Source: Sulfuricurvum sp. IAE1
GTDB lineage: Bacteria > Campylobacterota > Campylobacteria > Campylobacterales > Sulfurimonadaceae
Assembly (NCBI RefSeq): GCF_004347735.1
Contig: NZ_SLTI01000013.1
Span: 80,291 to 144,290, forward strand
Direction: 5' to 3'
Length of the DNA: 64,000 bases
The number at the start of each line of letters is the position of its first letter. Within the stretch, counting starts at the first letter, position 1. The translations under genes were made by a program, and so were the position numbers. Of the stretch, positions 46,509-56,946 are shown piece after piece. The notes beneath the pieces were generated by a model. The model had not been told where the DNA came from. It searched no databases and saw nothing but the letters and a program-made list of their open reading frames with translations.

Positions 46509-48317
46509 ATGGATATTATTGCGATCAAACATAACGATCAGATTGTCGATTTGCAAACCGCTCAGGCGCTGGGAATCAGCGGCGAAGAGATTGCCTACGA
46601 CAATTCTCCCGAAGCGCTGGAAGTGATCCGCCACTCATGCGCCCACCTGATGGCCGAAGCGATCAAAAAACTCTATCCCGAAGCAAAATTTTTCGTCGGT
46701 CCCGTCGTCAAAGAGGGATTTTATTACGATTTCAAGGTCAATGCCCATATCGGTGAAGAGGATCTTAAAACGATCGAAAAAACGATGCAGGAGATCGTCA
46801 AGAAAAAAGAGGCGATTACGCGTTACGAGATTACCAAAGACGAAGCGCGCGCAAAGTTTGCCGACGACCACCTCAAACAGGCGGTCATGGATCGCATTCC
46901 CAGCGAGACGGTGTCGATTTACAAGCAGGGCGAATTCGAAGACCTCTGCCGCGGGCCGCATTTGCCAAGCGTTGGGCTTCTGCGTAACTTCAAGCTGACC
47001 AAGATTTCGGGTGCTTACCTGGGCGGCGACAGCCAAAACGAGATGCTGACCCGCATCTACGGTATTGCGTTCGCGGACAAGGAATCGCTTAAAAACTACC
47101 TGGAGATGATGGCCGAAGCCGAAAAACGGGACCACCGCAAAATCGGTGCGGAGATGAAACTCTTCACGTTCCGCGAAGAGGTCGGAGCAGGATTCCCGAT
47201 CTGGCTGCCGGCGGGTGCACGGATGCGATCGCGCCTGGAGCAGCTGCTGTTCAAAGCCCATCGCAAGCGCGGTTATGAACCGGTACGCGGTCCCGAGATG
47301 CTGCGTTCGGATTTGTGGAAAGTTTCGGGGCACTACCAAAATTACGGCGAAAACATGTACTTCACCCACATCGACGAACTTGAGTTCGGGGTGAAACCGA
47401 TGAACTGCGTCGGTCACATCAAGGTGTACGAACATGATTTGCATTCGTACCGAGACCTGCCGCTCAAATATTTCGAGTACGGGGTGGTTCACCGACACGA
47501 AATGACTGGGGCTTTGCACGGGTTGTTCCGCGTCCGCGAGTTTACCCAGGATGACGCCCACATCTTCTGTACGGCCGAGCAGATCGAGGAACAGATCATC
47601 GAGATCGTCGATTTCATCGACGGGATCATGAAGTCGTTCGGGTTCGAGTACAAAATGATGATCTCCACCAAGCCCGAAAAAGCGGTCGGTGACGATGCGG
47701 TGTGGGAGATCTCGACGAACGCGCTTAAAACCGCCCTCGACAAACACAGCCTCAAATACGACATCGACGAAGGCGGCGGGGCGTTTTACGGACCGAAGAT
47801 CGATATTAAAATCCTCGATGCGATCGGCCGTGAATGGCAGTGCGGGACCGTACAGCTCGACTTCAACCTGCCCGAGCGTTTCGAACTCGAATACAACGGC
47901 GAAGAGAATGTCAAAATACAGCCGGTGATGATCCACCGTGCGATTTTAGGTTCATTTGAGCGTTTTATTGGTATATTGACGGAGCATTACGCTGGGGAAT
48001 TCCCGATGTTTATCGCTCCGACGCAGGTTGCGATCGTTCCGATCGCCGAGCCGCACGTAGCCTATGCGCGCGAACTGGGCGATAAGCTGATGGACCTCGG
48101 AGCCGATTACGAGATTTTCGATAAAAACGAAAGCCTCAACAAACGGATCCGTACGGCGGAAAAAGGGCGGGTTCCGATGATCATCGTGTTGGGCGATGAG
48201 GAGGTGAACTCCAGAAACGTTGCGGTACGTGACCGCCGCAAACGCGAACAATACAACCTGAGCGAGGAAGAGTTCCTTGCTCTCGTCAAAAACAAAATAA
48301 ATGAGGTACATTTTTGA
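46509..48317 (+). CDS. thrS: Threonyl-tRNA synthetase
   Basis: 602 residues. Editing domain with [16 protein letters not shown]; class II catalytic core with [28 protein letters not shown] and [15 protein letters not shown]; anticodon-binding C-terminal domain. The TGS domain is short, as often in this phylum. Confidence 0.97.
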   Translation: MDIIAIKHNDQIVDLQTAQALGISGEEIAYDNSPEALEVIRHSCAHLMAEAIKKLYPEAKFFVGPVVKEGFYYDFKVNAHIGEEDLKTIEKTMQEIVKKKEAITRYEITKDEARAKFADDHLKQAVMDRIPSETVSIYKQGEFEDLCRGPHLPSVGLLRNFKLTKISGAYLGGDSQNEMLTRIYGIAFADKESLKNYLEMMAEAEKRDHRKIGAEMKLFTFREEVGAGFPIWLPAGARMRSRLEQLLFKAHRKRGYEPVRGPEMLRSDLWKVSGHYQNYGENMYFTHIDELEFGVKPMNCVGHIKVYEHDLHSYRDLPLKYFEYGVVHRHEMTGALHGLFRVREFTQDDAHIFCTAEQIEEQIIEIVDFIDGIMKSFGFEYKMMISTKPEKAVGDDAVWEISTNALKTALDKHSLKYDIDEGGGAFYGPKIDIKILDAIGREWQCGTVQLDFNLPERFELEYNGEENVKIQPVMIHRAILGSFERFIGILTEHYAGEFPMFIAPTQVAIVPIAEPHVAYARELGDKLMDLGADYEIFDKNESLNKRIRTAEKGRVPMIIVLGDEEVNSRNVAVRDRRKREQYNLSEEEFLALVKNKINEVHF

Positions 48318-48844
48318 GTAAAAAACAAGACCGAGTCCTGATGAACGAAGATATCAGGGTCCCTGAGGTACGCTGCGTTATCGACGGCGGCGAAGCATTA
48401 GGTATCGTTTCCATTAAAGAAGCGATGGACAAAGCAAACGATATGGGGCTCGATCTCGTCCTCATCTCTCCGGATGCGAAACCCCCCGTCGCTAAAATCA
48501 TGGACTACGGCAAGTTTCATTACCAAGAAGAGAAAAAGAAAAAAGAAGCGCGCAAGAAACAGACCAAAGTCGAAGTCAAAGAGATCAAGCTGTCGGTTAA
48601 AATTGCCGATAACGACATCAGCTATAAAGTCAAACATGCGCGCGAATTCCTAAGCGAAGGGAAACACGTCAAATTCCGCGTTTTCCTTCGCGGACGCGAA
48701 ATGGCGCATCCTGAAGCCGCCGAAGCGGTCCTTAAAAAAGTATGGCCGATGGTCGAGGACGTCGGAACGATGGATAAAGCTCCCGCGATGGAAGGACGTT
48801 ACTGCAACATGCTCGTTCTTCCGAAAAAAGAAGACAAAAAATAA
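48314..48844 (+). CDS. infC: Translation initiation factor IF-3
   Basis: 176 residues with both IF-3 domains ([41 protein letters not shown]). The start is a TTG sharing TTGA with thrS and preceded by GAGG; the next ATG is ten codons inside. A non-AUG start is usual for infC and allows IF-3 to limit its own synthesis. Confidence 0.95.
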   Translation: MSKKQDRVLMNEDIRVPEVRCVIDGGEALGIVSIKEAMDKANDMGLDLVLISPDAKPPVAKIMDYGKFHYQEEKKKKEARKKQTKVEVKEIKLSVKIADNDISYKVKHAREFLSEGKHVKFRVFLRGREMAHPEAAEAVLKKVWPMVEDVGTMDKAPAMEGRYCNMLVLPKKEDKK

Positions 48845-48853
48845 ACCTCTTCT

Positions 48854-48883
48854 CCTGCTTAAGCGGGAAGGGTATCCCTTCCC
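48854..48883 (+). terminator. Twin overlapping hairpins after infC
   Basis: CCTGCTTAAGCGGG (48854-48867) and GGGAAGGG-TAT-CCCTTCCC (48865-48883) overlap and cannot both form. The second is strong and followed by a C/T-rich run. Likely terminator or attenuator before rpmI. Confidence 0.6.
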
Positions 48884-48942
48884 CTCTTCCCCCCGTTGCC
48901 TCCTTGCGATTGTCCAGAGACGTATCTTCAACAATTTTATGC

Positions 48943-48948
48943 TATAAT
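48943..48948 (+). promoter_or_regulatory. -10 element of rpmI-rplT
   Basis: TATAAT 42 bases before rpmI, indicating that the L35/L20 genes have a promoter separate from thrS-infC. Confidence 0.55.
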
Positions 48949-48989
48949 TCGCCCCTCTTTTAGAGAATTTTTGCGAAAGGATCAAGTCG

Positions 48990-49184
48990 ATGCCAAAAAT
49001 GAAGTCGGTTAAAGGGGCGGTAAAACGCTTCAAAGTAAAGAAAAACGGCACTATCAAACGTGGTACAGCGTTCCGCAGCCACATTTTGACAAAGCAAGAT
49101 GCAGCTACCCGTCGCAAGCAAAACACTCCTAAAGTGGTTGCTAAAGTAGACGAAAAAGCGATCAAAAAAATGATCGTAGGCTAA
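48990..49184 (+). CDS. rpmI: 50S ribosomal protein L35
   Basis: 64 residues, basic: [16 protein letters not shown] and [23 protein letters not shown] precedes the ATG. Confidence 0.96.
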   Translation: MPKMKSVKGAVKRFKVKKNGTIKRGTAFRSHILTKQDAATRRKQNTPKVVAKVDEKAIKKMIVG

Positions 49185-49283
49185 ACGCCGCGAGAATACC
49201 CTCCAGATTTGTCTGGGCAAGTCCGCACAAGAGCGGCACCCCGTCATTAAAATTGAGATGTACCGGGTAAAGAAAGGAAAACA
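49185..49283 (+). other. rpmI-rplT intergenic leader
   Basis: 99 bases with short hairpins CCAGA-TTTG-TCTGG (49203-49216) and CCGC...GCGG. L20 is known to regulate its own operon via RNA structure in other bacteria, but whether this leader binds L20 cannot be told from sequence. Confidence 0.3.
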
Positions 49284-49637
49284 ATGCCAAGAGTTAAAAC
49301 AGGTGTCGTAAGACGCAGACGTCATAAAAAAGTATTGAAACTTGCACGCGGTTTCTACAGCGGAAGACGCAAACATTTCCGTAAAGCGAAAGAGCAGCTC
49401 GAACGCTCACTCGTATACGCATTCCGCGACCGTAAACAGAAAAAACGGGACTTCCGTAAACTGTGGATCATCCGTATCAACGCGGCTTGCCGCCTTAACG
49501 GTATGAACTATTCGACTTTCATGAACGGTCTTAAACGTGCCAACATCGAACTTGATCGCAAAATCCTTGCCGATATGGCTATGAACGACGCGGCGGCATT
49601 TACCGCCCTCACCGCTCAGGCTAAATCAGCACTCTAA
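49284..49637 (+). CDS. rplT: 50S ribosomal protein L20
   Basis: 117 residues, basic: [28 protein letters not shown] start region, then [18 protein letters not shown]. Preceded by AAAGGAAAA. Confidence 0.97.
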   Translation: MPRVKTGVVRRRRHKKVLKLARGFYSGRRKHFRKAKEQLERSLVYAFRDRKQKKRDFRKLWIIRINAACRLNGMNYSTFMNGLKRANIELDRKILADMAMNDAAAFTALTAQAKSAL

Positions 49638-49665
49638 AAAGTGCGGGGCTCTTCAGGGCCCCACT
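49638..49665 (+). terminator. Terminator after rplT
   Basis: GGGGC...GCCCC hairpin flanked by AGT/ACT, directly after the rplT stop, followed by a C/T-rich stretch. It also faces the convergent lipoprotein gene. Confidence 0.6.
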
Positions 49666-49722
49666 CTCTTCTTATACAATCCCCGCTTTTTATCATACAT
49701 TGCCATGCGCAAAGGCATGACA

Positions 49723-49965
49723 TCATTGTTCGATTTTGTACCCTTTGTTTTCGAGGCATTTCTGGCACTCAATCGTGAGCGGTGCGCGCGAAGCTTTGGT
49801 CGCTGCTTCGAGGTCGTAGACGCGGCATTCGGCAAAATCGGCCCGCGCGCGGTCTTCGTTGGTCCCCGCGGGACAGATCATCCCGTTGATGACCAGTTGC
49901 TTCTCGGCGCATCCGCTTGAGAGAAAAGCTGCCGCGGCAGCGGCGATAAAGATCCGTTTTTTCAT
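49723..49965 (-). CDS. Small Cys-containing lipoprotein
   Basis: 80 residues from the ATG at 49965. Lipoprotein signal with lipobox SSGC (Cys at 19), mature part with four more cysteines (MICPAG, AECRVY, IECQKC). Function unknown. One base downstream of thyX. Confidence 0.75.
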   Translation of the reverse strand: MKKRIFIAAAAAAFLSSGCAEKQLVINGMICPAGTNEDRARADFAECRVYDLEAATKASRAPLTIECQKCLENKGYKIEQ

Positions 49966-49966
49966 A

Positions 49967-50587
49967 TCAGTGTTCCTCTTTGAGTGAATTTTCGAACAGG
50001 TATCGGTGCTCTTCGGGCAAAGCCTCATAGACGGCGTGCGCCAGGTCACGAATCTCCCAGAGTGCGGCTTTGTCGCTGCGCAAAGAGATAAAATTCTGAA
50101 GACTTCGGGCATTGATTGTCCAGGTGAGTTCGGTTTTGTAGCTCTCGGGAAGGCAGTATTTGGCCCGATCGTTGCTGATACCCTCTACCAGTACGGCACG
50201 CAAGTTTTCGAGCGCACGAATGCTCATTTCGTCAACGACCGGGACATCGGTCATCACGAGGTATTTTGAGGCCCGTTCCTTGTGGTCGATCGCAAACGGC
50301 TCTTCGTCTTTGAGCTCTTTAAGGGTGTAGCGCGTGCTTTTGACGCTCAGACTGGCCATACGGTGCCGGGCAAGCTCCTGGAGGAGCGCCCGGCTGATCC
50401 CTTCGATATAGAAGTTGTAGACGAGGTGTTCAAGTGTCGAGGCATGCTTGAATTTGTTTCCGACGCGATCGATGAGCTCCCGGTCTTTTTCACCGCCGTT
50501 GTCGCTTTTGTCAAAGCTCTGCCAGCAGGTGCGGATGGCGTCGGAACAGATTACGAGTGGAGTATGGTGATGAAGGGTGACTTTCAT
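49967..50587 (-). CDS. thyX: Flavin-dependent thymidylate synthase
   Basis: 206 residues with the ThyX motif RHRMASLSVKSTRYT and the C-terminal ARSLQNFISLR. Makes dTMP using FAD and methylene-tetrahydrofolate. Same orientation as rnj and rsmA. Confidence 0.94.
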   Translation of the reverse strand: MKVTLHHHTPLVICSDAIRTCWQSFDKSDNGGEKDRELIDRVGNKFKHASTLEHLVYNFYIEGISRALLQELARHRMASLSVKSTRYTLKELKDEEPFAIDHKERASKYLVMTDVPVVDEMSIRALENLRAVLVEGISNDRAKYCLPESYKTELTWTINARSLQNFISLRSDKAALWEIRDLAHAVYEALPEEHRYLFENSLKEEH

Positions 50588-50668
50588 GGCGTGTCTTTAC
50601 CTGGGAGGATTGTCTTGAAATTTGAAAGAGTATAGCGAAAAAAAGATTAAGGTGTGCGGATGCACACC

Positions 50669-52753
50669 TTACATAACGAATACGTGAGGGACGATGAGAG
50701 GATATTTTTTCATCTTGCGGTAGATGTGCTTGCGCACCACCTGGCGCAGATCGTTTTCGAGCGCCTTGGGGTTCTCGATGAGTCCCGGTTTCATGTTCAG
50801 GAGGAAGTGTTCGAGAACGTCTTCCATCTCGGCGGCAAATGCTTTGTCGTGACGGTCGGCGACTAGGCCGAAGCTCGTAACGAGGGGTTTGGAGAGGAGA
50901 TGCGAATCGGCGGCACTGACCTGTGCGACAAGAACCACCATCCCCTCGGATGCCATTTTCTGGCGGTCGATGACGATATCGTCTTCGATCTGGTGGTTGT
51001 TCTGGTTATCGATGTAGGTTTTACCCGTTTTAACCGTTTTGGCTTTGCGCATGAATTTGGGACCGACTTCGATGCAGTCTCCGTCGCTCATCAAGAGGAT
51101 GTTGCGCTCGGGGACGCCGCATGCAATCCCGGTCTCTTTGTGTTTTTGGATATGGTTGTATTCCCCGTGCACCGGGAGAAAGAATTTCGGGTTGGTCAGG
51201 CGGAGCATCAGTTTTTGTTCTTCCATGCTTGCATGCCCTGAGACGTGGATATCGCGGTCATTGGCAACTTTGGCACCCGCACGCTGGAGATAGTTGAGCA
51301 TTCCCGAAATCGATCCTTCATTCCCCGGGATGGCACGGGCGGAGAGGACGATCAGGTCGGTAGGTTTGATTTTGATGTGGCGGTGTTCGCCGATCGCCAT
51401 GCGGAACAGCGCCGAGCTGGGCTCCCCCTGGCTTCCTGTGGTGACGATCAGGACGTCCTTGTCGCTCATGCGGTTGGCTTCTTCGGCATCGATGAAGATG
51501 TTTTTGGGAAGTTTGATGTAATCGTACTGCATACATACTTCGAGGTTACGCTCCATCGAACGGCCGATGACGCACACTTTCCGGTTGTATTTCATCCCCG
51601 CCAGGATTGCCTGGTAGACCCGGTGGATGTTCGAGCTGAACGTTGACATGATGATGCGCCCCTCGGCTTTGGCGAAGATGCGGTCGAAGCCAGGGGCGAC
51701 GGAGAGCTCGCTCGGCGTCCAGTCTTTGTTGTAAGAGTTGGTTGAATCCGAAAGGAGGCACAGAACCCCTTTTTCACCGTAGTGCGCCAGACGGTGCAAG
51801 TCGGCGGTATAGCCGTCAACCGGCGTGTGGTCGATTTTGAAGTCTCCGGTGTGGATGATCGTTCCGGCTTTGGTCGTGATCGCCAGGGCCGATGAATCGA
51901 TGATGGAGTGGGTCATGTGCATCCATTCGATTTCGAAATCGTTACCGATTTTGTAGGGGACCCGTTTGACGATAGGGTTGAAGTAGCGGCGGAAGTCGCG
52001 CATGTGATGCTCGTCGAATTTGTTACCGATCATCGCAAGGGGAAGAGGGGTTCCGTAGATCGGGAACTGCATCTCTTTGAAAAAGTAGGGGACGCCTCCG
52101 ATATGGTCTTCGTGGGCATGGGTAATGATGACCGCGACGATTTTCTTACGGATCTCGCGCAGATAACTGAAATCGGGGACCAGGATGTCGACGCCGTGCA
52201 TCTCCTCGTCCGGGAAGCTCATCCCGATATCGATGATGATCGCTTCGTTTTCGGTCTCGATGACGGTGATGTTTCCGCCGATTTCGCCCAGTCCGCCCAG
52301 CGGGGTGATGCGCACTTTTTCGTTACTGTTGAGGTCAAGTTTGTAGTGCGGGTTGAGACGGTTGCGGTGCGCATCCTGATTTTTGCCGACGAAGTCGCGG
52401 AGGTTGGAGTCGATCGGTGCGCTTGGGGCACCGCGGCGTCCGCCGCGTCCACGGTCGCGTCCCGAACGGTTGGTTTCGGCTTCATTGGTCCCTTCGGCAC
52501 CTTCGGCCGGGCGTTCGCCGCGTGGAGGGCGGTTGTCGTTGCGCGGGCGTTCATTACGCGGTGCACGGTTGTCGTTGCGGGGGCGTTCGCCGCGTGGAGG
52601 GCGGTTCTCGCGCGGTGCGCGTGCCTCTCCCTGATTCTGATTCTCGCCCGTCCCTTCGGCCGGACGGCTGTTTCGGTTGCGGAACGGCCGGCGTCTGCGG
52701 TTGCGGGATTCGCCTTGCGGCTGTGATTGCGATTCTGTTTTGTCGTCTGTCAT
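50669..52753 (-). CDS. rnj: Ribonuclease J with basic, repetitive N-terminal tail
   Basis: 694 residues from the ATG at 52753. Residues 1 to about 115 form a disordered Arg/Asn/Pro-rich tail; residues 51-82 repeat a 12-residue unit (RPPRGERPRNDN / RAPRNERPRNDN). Then metallo-beta-lactamase/beta-CASP domains: GGLGEIGGN, zinc motif HAHEDHIGG, GHASMEEQKLM. RNase J degrades and processes mRNA. Helicobacter RNase J also has an N-terminal extension. AAGGAAATA precedes the ATG. Confidence 0.94.
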   Translation of the reverse strand: MTDDKTESQSQPQGESRNRRRRPFRNRNSRPAEGTGENQNQGEARAPRENRPPRGERPRNDNRAPRNERPRNDNRPPRGERPAEGAEGTNEAETNRSGRDRGRGGRRGAPSAPIDSNLRDFVGKNQDAHRNRLNPHYKLDLNSNEKVRITPLGGLGEIGGNITVIETENEAIIIDIGMSFPDEEMHGVDILVPDFSYLREIRKKIVAVIITHAHEDHIGGVPYFFKEMQFPIYGTPLPLAMIGNKFDEHHMRDFRRYFNPIVKRVPYKIGNDFEIEWMHMTHSIIDSSALAITTKAGTIIHTGDFKIDHTPVDGYTADLHRLAHYGEKGVLCLLSDSTNSYNKDWTPSELSVAPGFDRIFAKAEGRIIMSTFSSNIHRVYQAILAGMKYNRKVCVIGRSMERNLEVCMQYDYIKLPKNIFIDAEEANRMSDKDVLIVTTGSQGEPSSALFRMAIGEHRHIKIKPTDLIVLSARAIPGNEGSISGMLNYLQRAGAKVANDRDIHVSGHASMEEQKLMLRLTNPKFFLPVHGEYNHIQKHKETGIACGVPERNILLMSDGDCIEVGPKFMRKAKTVKTGKTYIDNQNNHQIEDDIVIDRQKMASEGMVVLVAQVSAADSHLLSKPLVTSFGLVADRHDKAFAAEMEDVLEHFLLNMKPGLIENPKALENDLRQVVRKHIYRKMKKYPLIVPHVFVM

Positions 52754-52836
52754 GTTGTATTTCCTTCTCAACGCGTATTAGCGTGATAGATGTATTTTGT
52801 CGAATGCCCTACCAGTCGAGAAAAGCCGAAAGAGGC

Positions 52837-53613
52837 TTAGTGCAAAAGGGTGTAGAGCCGGTGATAGTCGGAGGTGCTGAGCTGATGAGGTCGGACGGTA
52901 GGGGCAAGCTCAAGCGATTCAAAGGCTTGAGCGAGCGTTTTCCCGTCGCAGCGTGCGGAAAGATTTTTGTAAAGGGTTTTTCGCGGCTGCGCGAAGGCGG
53001 CGCGCAACATCTCTTCAAACCCCGTATCATTACGATTCGCCGTTTTTCGAATGAGCAGTACGGCTGAATCGACTTTGGGAGCGGGCTCGAACGCGCTCGG
53101 CGGAACGTGAAGGACGATACTCGTCTCTCCTGCGCTCTGCGCAATGACGCTGAGGGCCCCGAAAGCTCTCTCTCCGGGTGCGGCGGAAAATTTTTCCGCC
53201 ACTTCACGCTGAATCATGACAAGCAGGTTGCGGCACGCCGGATCGGCGAGGGCTTTGAGGATGATGTTCGTCGCGATATAGTAGGGCAGGTTCGCCACCA
53301 GATCGTACGGTTCGTCCAAAAGCTCACTCTTCCAGTGCTCCAGAACGTCTCCGCAGCGGAGAGTCAGGGCGCCGGTAGCGATGGCATCGGCAAAATGGTG
53401 CTCCAAGTGCTTGCACAAGTCGGTATCGACCTCAAAAGCGGTGACACTTTTGACATCAACTAAATATTTAGTCAAATCACCTAATCCAGGCCCGATTTCA
53501 GCGATACGGTGAGGCGTATCGGGCATCGATTGGATGATTTGTGCCAAAACGGCTTCATCCCGTAAAAAATTCTGGCCAAACTTTTTTTTGGCGATTGCGG
53601 CACGGTTCTGCAT
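52837..53613 (-). CDS. rsmA: 16S rRNA dimethyladenosine transferase
   Basis: 258 residues from the ATG at 53613. SAM motif AEIGPGLGDLTKYL and catalytic NLPYYIATNI; start KKKFGQNFLRD is typical. Dimethylates A1518/A1519. 83 bases upstream of rnj. Confidence 0.95.
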   Translation of the reverse strand: MQNRAAIAKKKFGQNFLRDEAVLAQIIQSMPDTPHRIAEIGPGLGDLTKYLVDVKSVTAFEVDTDLCKHLEHHFADAIATGALTLRCGDVLEHWKSELLDEPYDLVANLPYYIATNIILKALADPACRNLLVMIQREVAEKFSAAPGERAFGALSVIAQSAGETSIVLHVPPSAFEPAPKVDSAVLLIRKTANRNDTGFEEMLRAAFAQPRKTLYKNLSARCDGKTLAQAFESLELAPTVRPHQLSTSDYHRLYTLLH

Positions 53614-53751
53614 CAAAGAGATTATAGCCAACCAAGTGTTAATCCCCAATTAAACCAAAAAATAAAACGTTTGAGAACGGTTTGCGTTGAAAACATCTAT
53701 TTTATTTTCTTATCGTTACTTTTGGTAATGGGGGGTTAAGAGAAGAGGGGG

Positions 53752-53757
53752 TATAAT
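53752..53757 (+). promoter_or_regulatory. -10 element of hisF
   Basis: TATAAT 37 bases before the hisF ATG; no clear -35. Confidence 0.45.
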
Positions 53758-53794
53758 AAGAACATTATGAACAGAAGGCAGGGTGTGCCCAACC

Positions 53795-54556
53795 ATGGAG
53801 AATTTTTTCGCTAAACGGATCATTCCGTGTCTCGACGTCAAAGACGGACGGGTCGTCAAAGGGGTGAATTTTGTCGGTCTCAAAGATGCCGGGGACCCCG
53901 TCGAAGTCGCCAAACGGTATAACGAAGAGGGGGCGGACGAGCTGACGTTCCTCGATATCACCGCCTCGCACGAGGAACGCGACACGATCGTCCATATCGT
54001 CGAGCAGGTGGCTAAAGAGGTATTCATTCCGTTGACCGTCGGCGGCGGTATCCGCAAACTTGACGACATCTACCGCCTCCTTGCCGTCGGGTGCGACAAA
54101 GTCAGTGTCAACTCCGCGGCGATCAAGCGCCCCGAACTGATCGATGAAGGGGCCAAGCGGTTCGGAAGCCAGTGCATCGTCGTCGCGATCGACGTCAAAC
54201 GTACCGGCAACCAATACAACGTCTATCTTAACGGCGGACGGGTCGATACGGGGATCAACGCCCTCGACTGGGCACGCGAAGCGGTCGACCGCGGGGCGGG
54301 GGAAATTTTGCTCACCTCGATGGACGCCGACGGCACCAAAGCGGGATTTGATCTTGATATAACCGGCCAAATCAGCCGTATGGTCAATGTCCCCGTCATT
54401 GCCAGCGGCGGGGCGGGGACGATGGAACACATCAAGGAGGCGTTTGAACACGGTGCGGACGCGGCACTGGCGGCGAGCATCTTCCACTACCGCGAAATCG
54501 ACATCATGGACCTCAAACGCTACCTCAGTTCCGAGGGGATTCCGGTACGGTTATGA
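53795..54556 (+). CDS. hisF: Imidazole glycerol phosphate synthase cyclase subunit
   Basis: 253 residues. Catalytic Asp in [16 protein letters not shown] and VVAIDVKR; phosphate loops VGGGIR and SGGAGTMEH. The GTG at 53783 (four codons earlier) has a better-spaced AGAAGG, so the start is uncertain. Shares ATGA with the next gene. Other his genes are not in the window. Confidence 0.93.
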   Translation: MENFFAKRIIPCLDVKDGRVVKGVNFVGLKDAGDPVEVAKRYNEEGADELTFLDITASHEERDTIVHIVEQVAKEVFIPLTVGGGIRKLDDIYRLLAVGCDKVSVNSAAIKRPELIDEGAKRFGSQCIVVAIDVKRTGNQYNVYLNGGRVDTGINALDWAREAVDRGAGEILLTSMDADGTKAGFDLDITGQISRMVNVPVIASGGAGTMEHIKEAFEHGADAALAASIFHYREIDIMDLKRYLSSEGIPVRL

Positions 54557-55089
54557 TTTTATGCGCGGGCAATAACGAGACGTTTGATTTTGCGACTCCG
54601 ATCGGGGTTGGGCTCATTGACAGTGCGATCAATCTGACGCGCCACTGCTTGGTGCACAAGCCCGAATTCCTCCTCTTTGTGGGGAGTGCGGGGAGCTACG
54701 GCGACCACGCCATCCACGCCATCGTCGAGTCTAAAACGGCGGCTAACATCGAGTTAGGCTTTTTGGACCAGAGTGCTTATACCCCGATTGATAATGTGGT
54801 TTCGGCACAAACAGAGGATGTGAAAGAGGTTATCGTCAACTGTTCCAACTACATTACGACGAGCGAGGAAGCGATGGAGAAATTTCGCGCGCTGGGTCTT
54901 GGGATCGAGAACATGGAATTTTTCAGCGTGATGCGGGTCGCGCAGATTTTCGGCATCCCCGCGGGCGGGGTGTTCTGCGTCACCAACTACTGCGACGCGA
55001 ACGCCCATCGCGATTTTATCGCCAATCACGGGTTTGCCAAAGTGCTGTTGAGCGAGCACCTGAAGGAGAAAGGATTGATCCGTGGATAA
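54553..55089 (+). CDS. Purine-nucleoside phosphorylase-like protein
   Basis: 178 residues of the PNP/UDP phosphorylase family: [29 protein letters not shown] and [29 protein letters not shown]. Shorter than typical members (about 230-240). Substrate not clear; nucleoside or MTA salvage is likely. Overlaps rlmN by 8 bases. Confidence 0.8.
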   Translation: MILCAGNNETFDFATPIGVGLIDSAINLTRHCLVHKPEFLLFVGSAGSYGDHAIHAIVESKTAANIELGFLDQSAYTPIDNVVSAQTEDVKEVIVNCSNYITTSEEAMEKFRALGLGIENMEFFSVMRVAQIFGIPAGGVFCVTNYCDANAHRDFIANHGFAKVLLSEHLKEKGLIRG

Positions 55090-56158
55090 ACAATGCATCC
55101 TCGACTACACGAAAGCCGAACTGGCCTCCATGGTGAAGCCCTCGTTTCGTGCCAAGCAGATATGGGGGTGGATTTACCATCAATACGCAACATCCTTTGA
55201 TACGATGCAAAACCTTCCCAAAACGATGCGCGAGGAGCTCGCGCACGAATACGACATTATGCCGCTCAAAATCGTCCGCAAGGAGTGCTCAAGCGACGGG
55301 ACGATCAAGTACCTCTTCGAACTGCGCGACGGCAAAACGGTCGAAACGGTGTGGCTTAAAATGAAGGACGAAGCGCTTGACGAGGAAGGGAATATTGAAC
55401 ACGAGGCCCGTTTTACCGTTTGCGTCTCGACGCAGGTAGGGTGTAAGGTGGGGTGCTCGTTCTGTCTTACCGCCAAAGGGGGATTTACCCGGGACCTGAG
55501 CGCGGGGGAGATTGTCGCGCAGGTGCTGGCGGTGAAGATGGACAACAACCTAGCCGCCCACCGCCGCCTCAACATCGTCTACATGGGGATGGGGGAACCG
55601 CTCGATAACCTCGATAACCTGGCCAAGGCGATCCAGATCCTTAAAGATGAAGAGGGGTTGTCGATTTCGGGCAAACGCCAGACCGTTTCCACCAGCGGTC
55701 TGAGCACCAAGATCGACAAGCTGGGAGAGATGGACCTGGGTGTCCATATCGCGATCAGTCTTCACGCCGTCGACGATGAGCTGCGCACCGAACTGATCCC
55801 GATGAATAAAGCCTATAATATCGCCTCGATCATCGACGCGGTCAAACGTTTTCCCATCGATACCCGAAAACGGGTCATGTTCGAATATCTCGTTATCAAG
55901 GGAAAAAATGACGATCTGGGGTCGGCGAAAAAACTGGTAAAACTGCTGCACGGGATCAAGGCGAAAGTGAACCTGATCTATTTCAACCCCTATCCCGGAA
56001 GCGATTATCAGCGCCCGACCCGCGCGGATATGGTTGCATTTCAGGAATACCTGATTAAGCACGGTGTGCTCTGCACGATCCGTGATTCCAAGGGGCTCGA
56101 CATCAGCGCCGCGTGCGGTCAGCTCAAAGAAAAAGATTTAAAGGAGGCGGTACAATGA
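55082..56158 (+). CDS. rlmN: 23S rRNA/tRNA adenine-C2 methyltransferase RlmN
   Basis: 358 residues, GTG start. Radical SAM motif [22 protein letters not shown], and catalytic C-terminal Cys in SAACGQLKE. Methylates C2 of A2503 and tRNA A37. Overlaps the upstream gene by 8 bases and the small membrane peptide by 4. Confidence 0.95.
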   Translation: MDKQCILDYTKAELASMVKPSFRAKQIWGWIYHQYATSFDTMQNLPKTMREELAHEYDIMPLKIVRKECSSDGTIKYLFELRDGKTVETVWLKMKDEALDEEGNIEHEARFTVCVSTQVGCKVGCSFCLTAKGGFTRDLSAGEIVAQVLAVKMDNNLAAHRRLNIVYMGMGEPLDNLDNLAKAIQILKDEEGLSISGKRQTVSTSGLSTKIDKLGEMDLGVHIAISLHAVDDELRTELIPMNKAYNIASIIDAVKRFPIDTRKRVMFEYLVIKGKNDDLGSAKKLVKLLHGIKAKVNLIYFNPYPGSDYQRPTRADMVAFQEYLIKHGVLCTIRDSKGLDISAACGQLKEKDLKEAVQ

Positions 56159-56250
56159 GCGCGATGGATTGGTTTCAGGTCGGGTTTTTGGTGCTGGTCG
56201 TCGGTGTCGGCCTGGGGGGCTTTATCTGGGCCGTGCTGAAAAAAGATTGA
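56155..56250 (+). CDS. 31-residue single-span membrane peptide
   Basis: ATG at 56155 shares ATGA with rlmN and has AAGGAGG upstream. The peptide (MSAMDWFQ, hydrophobic span, FIWAVLKKD) is one membrane helix with a basic end. It faintly resembles the GLGAFLWALK part of CcoS/FixS but lacks the rest. The strong ribosome site and coupling support translation. Confidence 0.65.
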   Translation: MSAMDWFQVGFLVLVVGVGLGGFIWAVLKKD

Positions 56251-56946
56251 TTACCAGCTGTATTTGACCATCGCCTGAAAGACGCTGTTGTCGGTGTCGG
56301 AGCCGTTCTCACGATAATAATGCCATTCGGTCCCGATGCCCAGTTTCCCCTCCCGGATCCCCAGAAAAGGGGAGAGATTGAACAGCAGCTGGTTATGCGT
56401 CAGAAAATCGGCTCCCGTCCAGTCGAAATACCCCTCGAAAAGCCACTTTTCGCTCAAAGTCACGGAATAGTTTGCCGAGAGCTGATAGGTATCGTTCATT
56501 TGCGAACGCGCTTTACGGTAGGCGTTGACGCTGAATACATCGAATCCCGGAACGTTCAAATCGCATCCCATCCCGTAAAGATCGGCCCGATAGCCGTCTG
56601 CACGATTATGCTGATAGGCTGCGTACCACTCTTTGAATACCCCTGAAGAAGTGGGAATATCGGCGATTTTACTGAGGCTGATTCGGGGTGAGAATTCTCC
56701 GTAGAGATCGTTTTTCTTTCCGCTGAACCGCAACCCGTTCGGGGTGTAGGCGTAATCGACGAACGCAAACACATCCCCGTACCCGAACGTCCGGTAATGC
56801 TCCGCGGTCAAAGTGTGTTTAGTCCCCTGGGCGGTATCCATGAACGTGGGTCCTTCGAAACGCCCGTAGAGATACTGAAGGTTCGTCGTCGAAAAAGCGT
56901 GGAGAGCCGAAGCCAGCAGCAGGCTAGCGAGAAGCGACGGTCGCAT
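56251..56946 (-). CDS. Tsx/OmpK-like outer membrane channel
   Basis: 231 residues from the ATG at 56946 with GAAGGAG upstream. Signal peptide, then a 12-strand-type barrel resembling the nucleoside-specific channel family: TTNLQYLYGRFEG, AEHYRTFGYGDVFAFVDYA, and aromatic end MVKYSW. With the PNP-like gene nearby a nucleoside uptake role is tempting but unproven. Confidence 0.75.
   Translation of the reverse strand: MRPSLLASLLLASALHAFSTTNLQYLYGRFEGPTFMDTAQGTKHTLTAEHYRTFGYGDVFAFVDYAYTPNGLRFSGKKNDLYGEFSPRISLSKIADIPTSSGVFKEWYAAYQHNRADGYRADLYGMGCDLNVPGFDVFSVNAYRKARSQMNDTYQLSANYSVTLSEKWLFEGYFDWTGADFLTHNQLLFNLSPFLGIREGKLGIGTEWHYYRENGSDTDNSVFQAMVKYSW

Noticed and set aside
46635..47936. 433-codon minus-strand frame across thrS
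   Set aside because: Shadow of the clearly real thrS.
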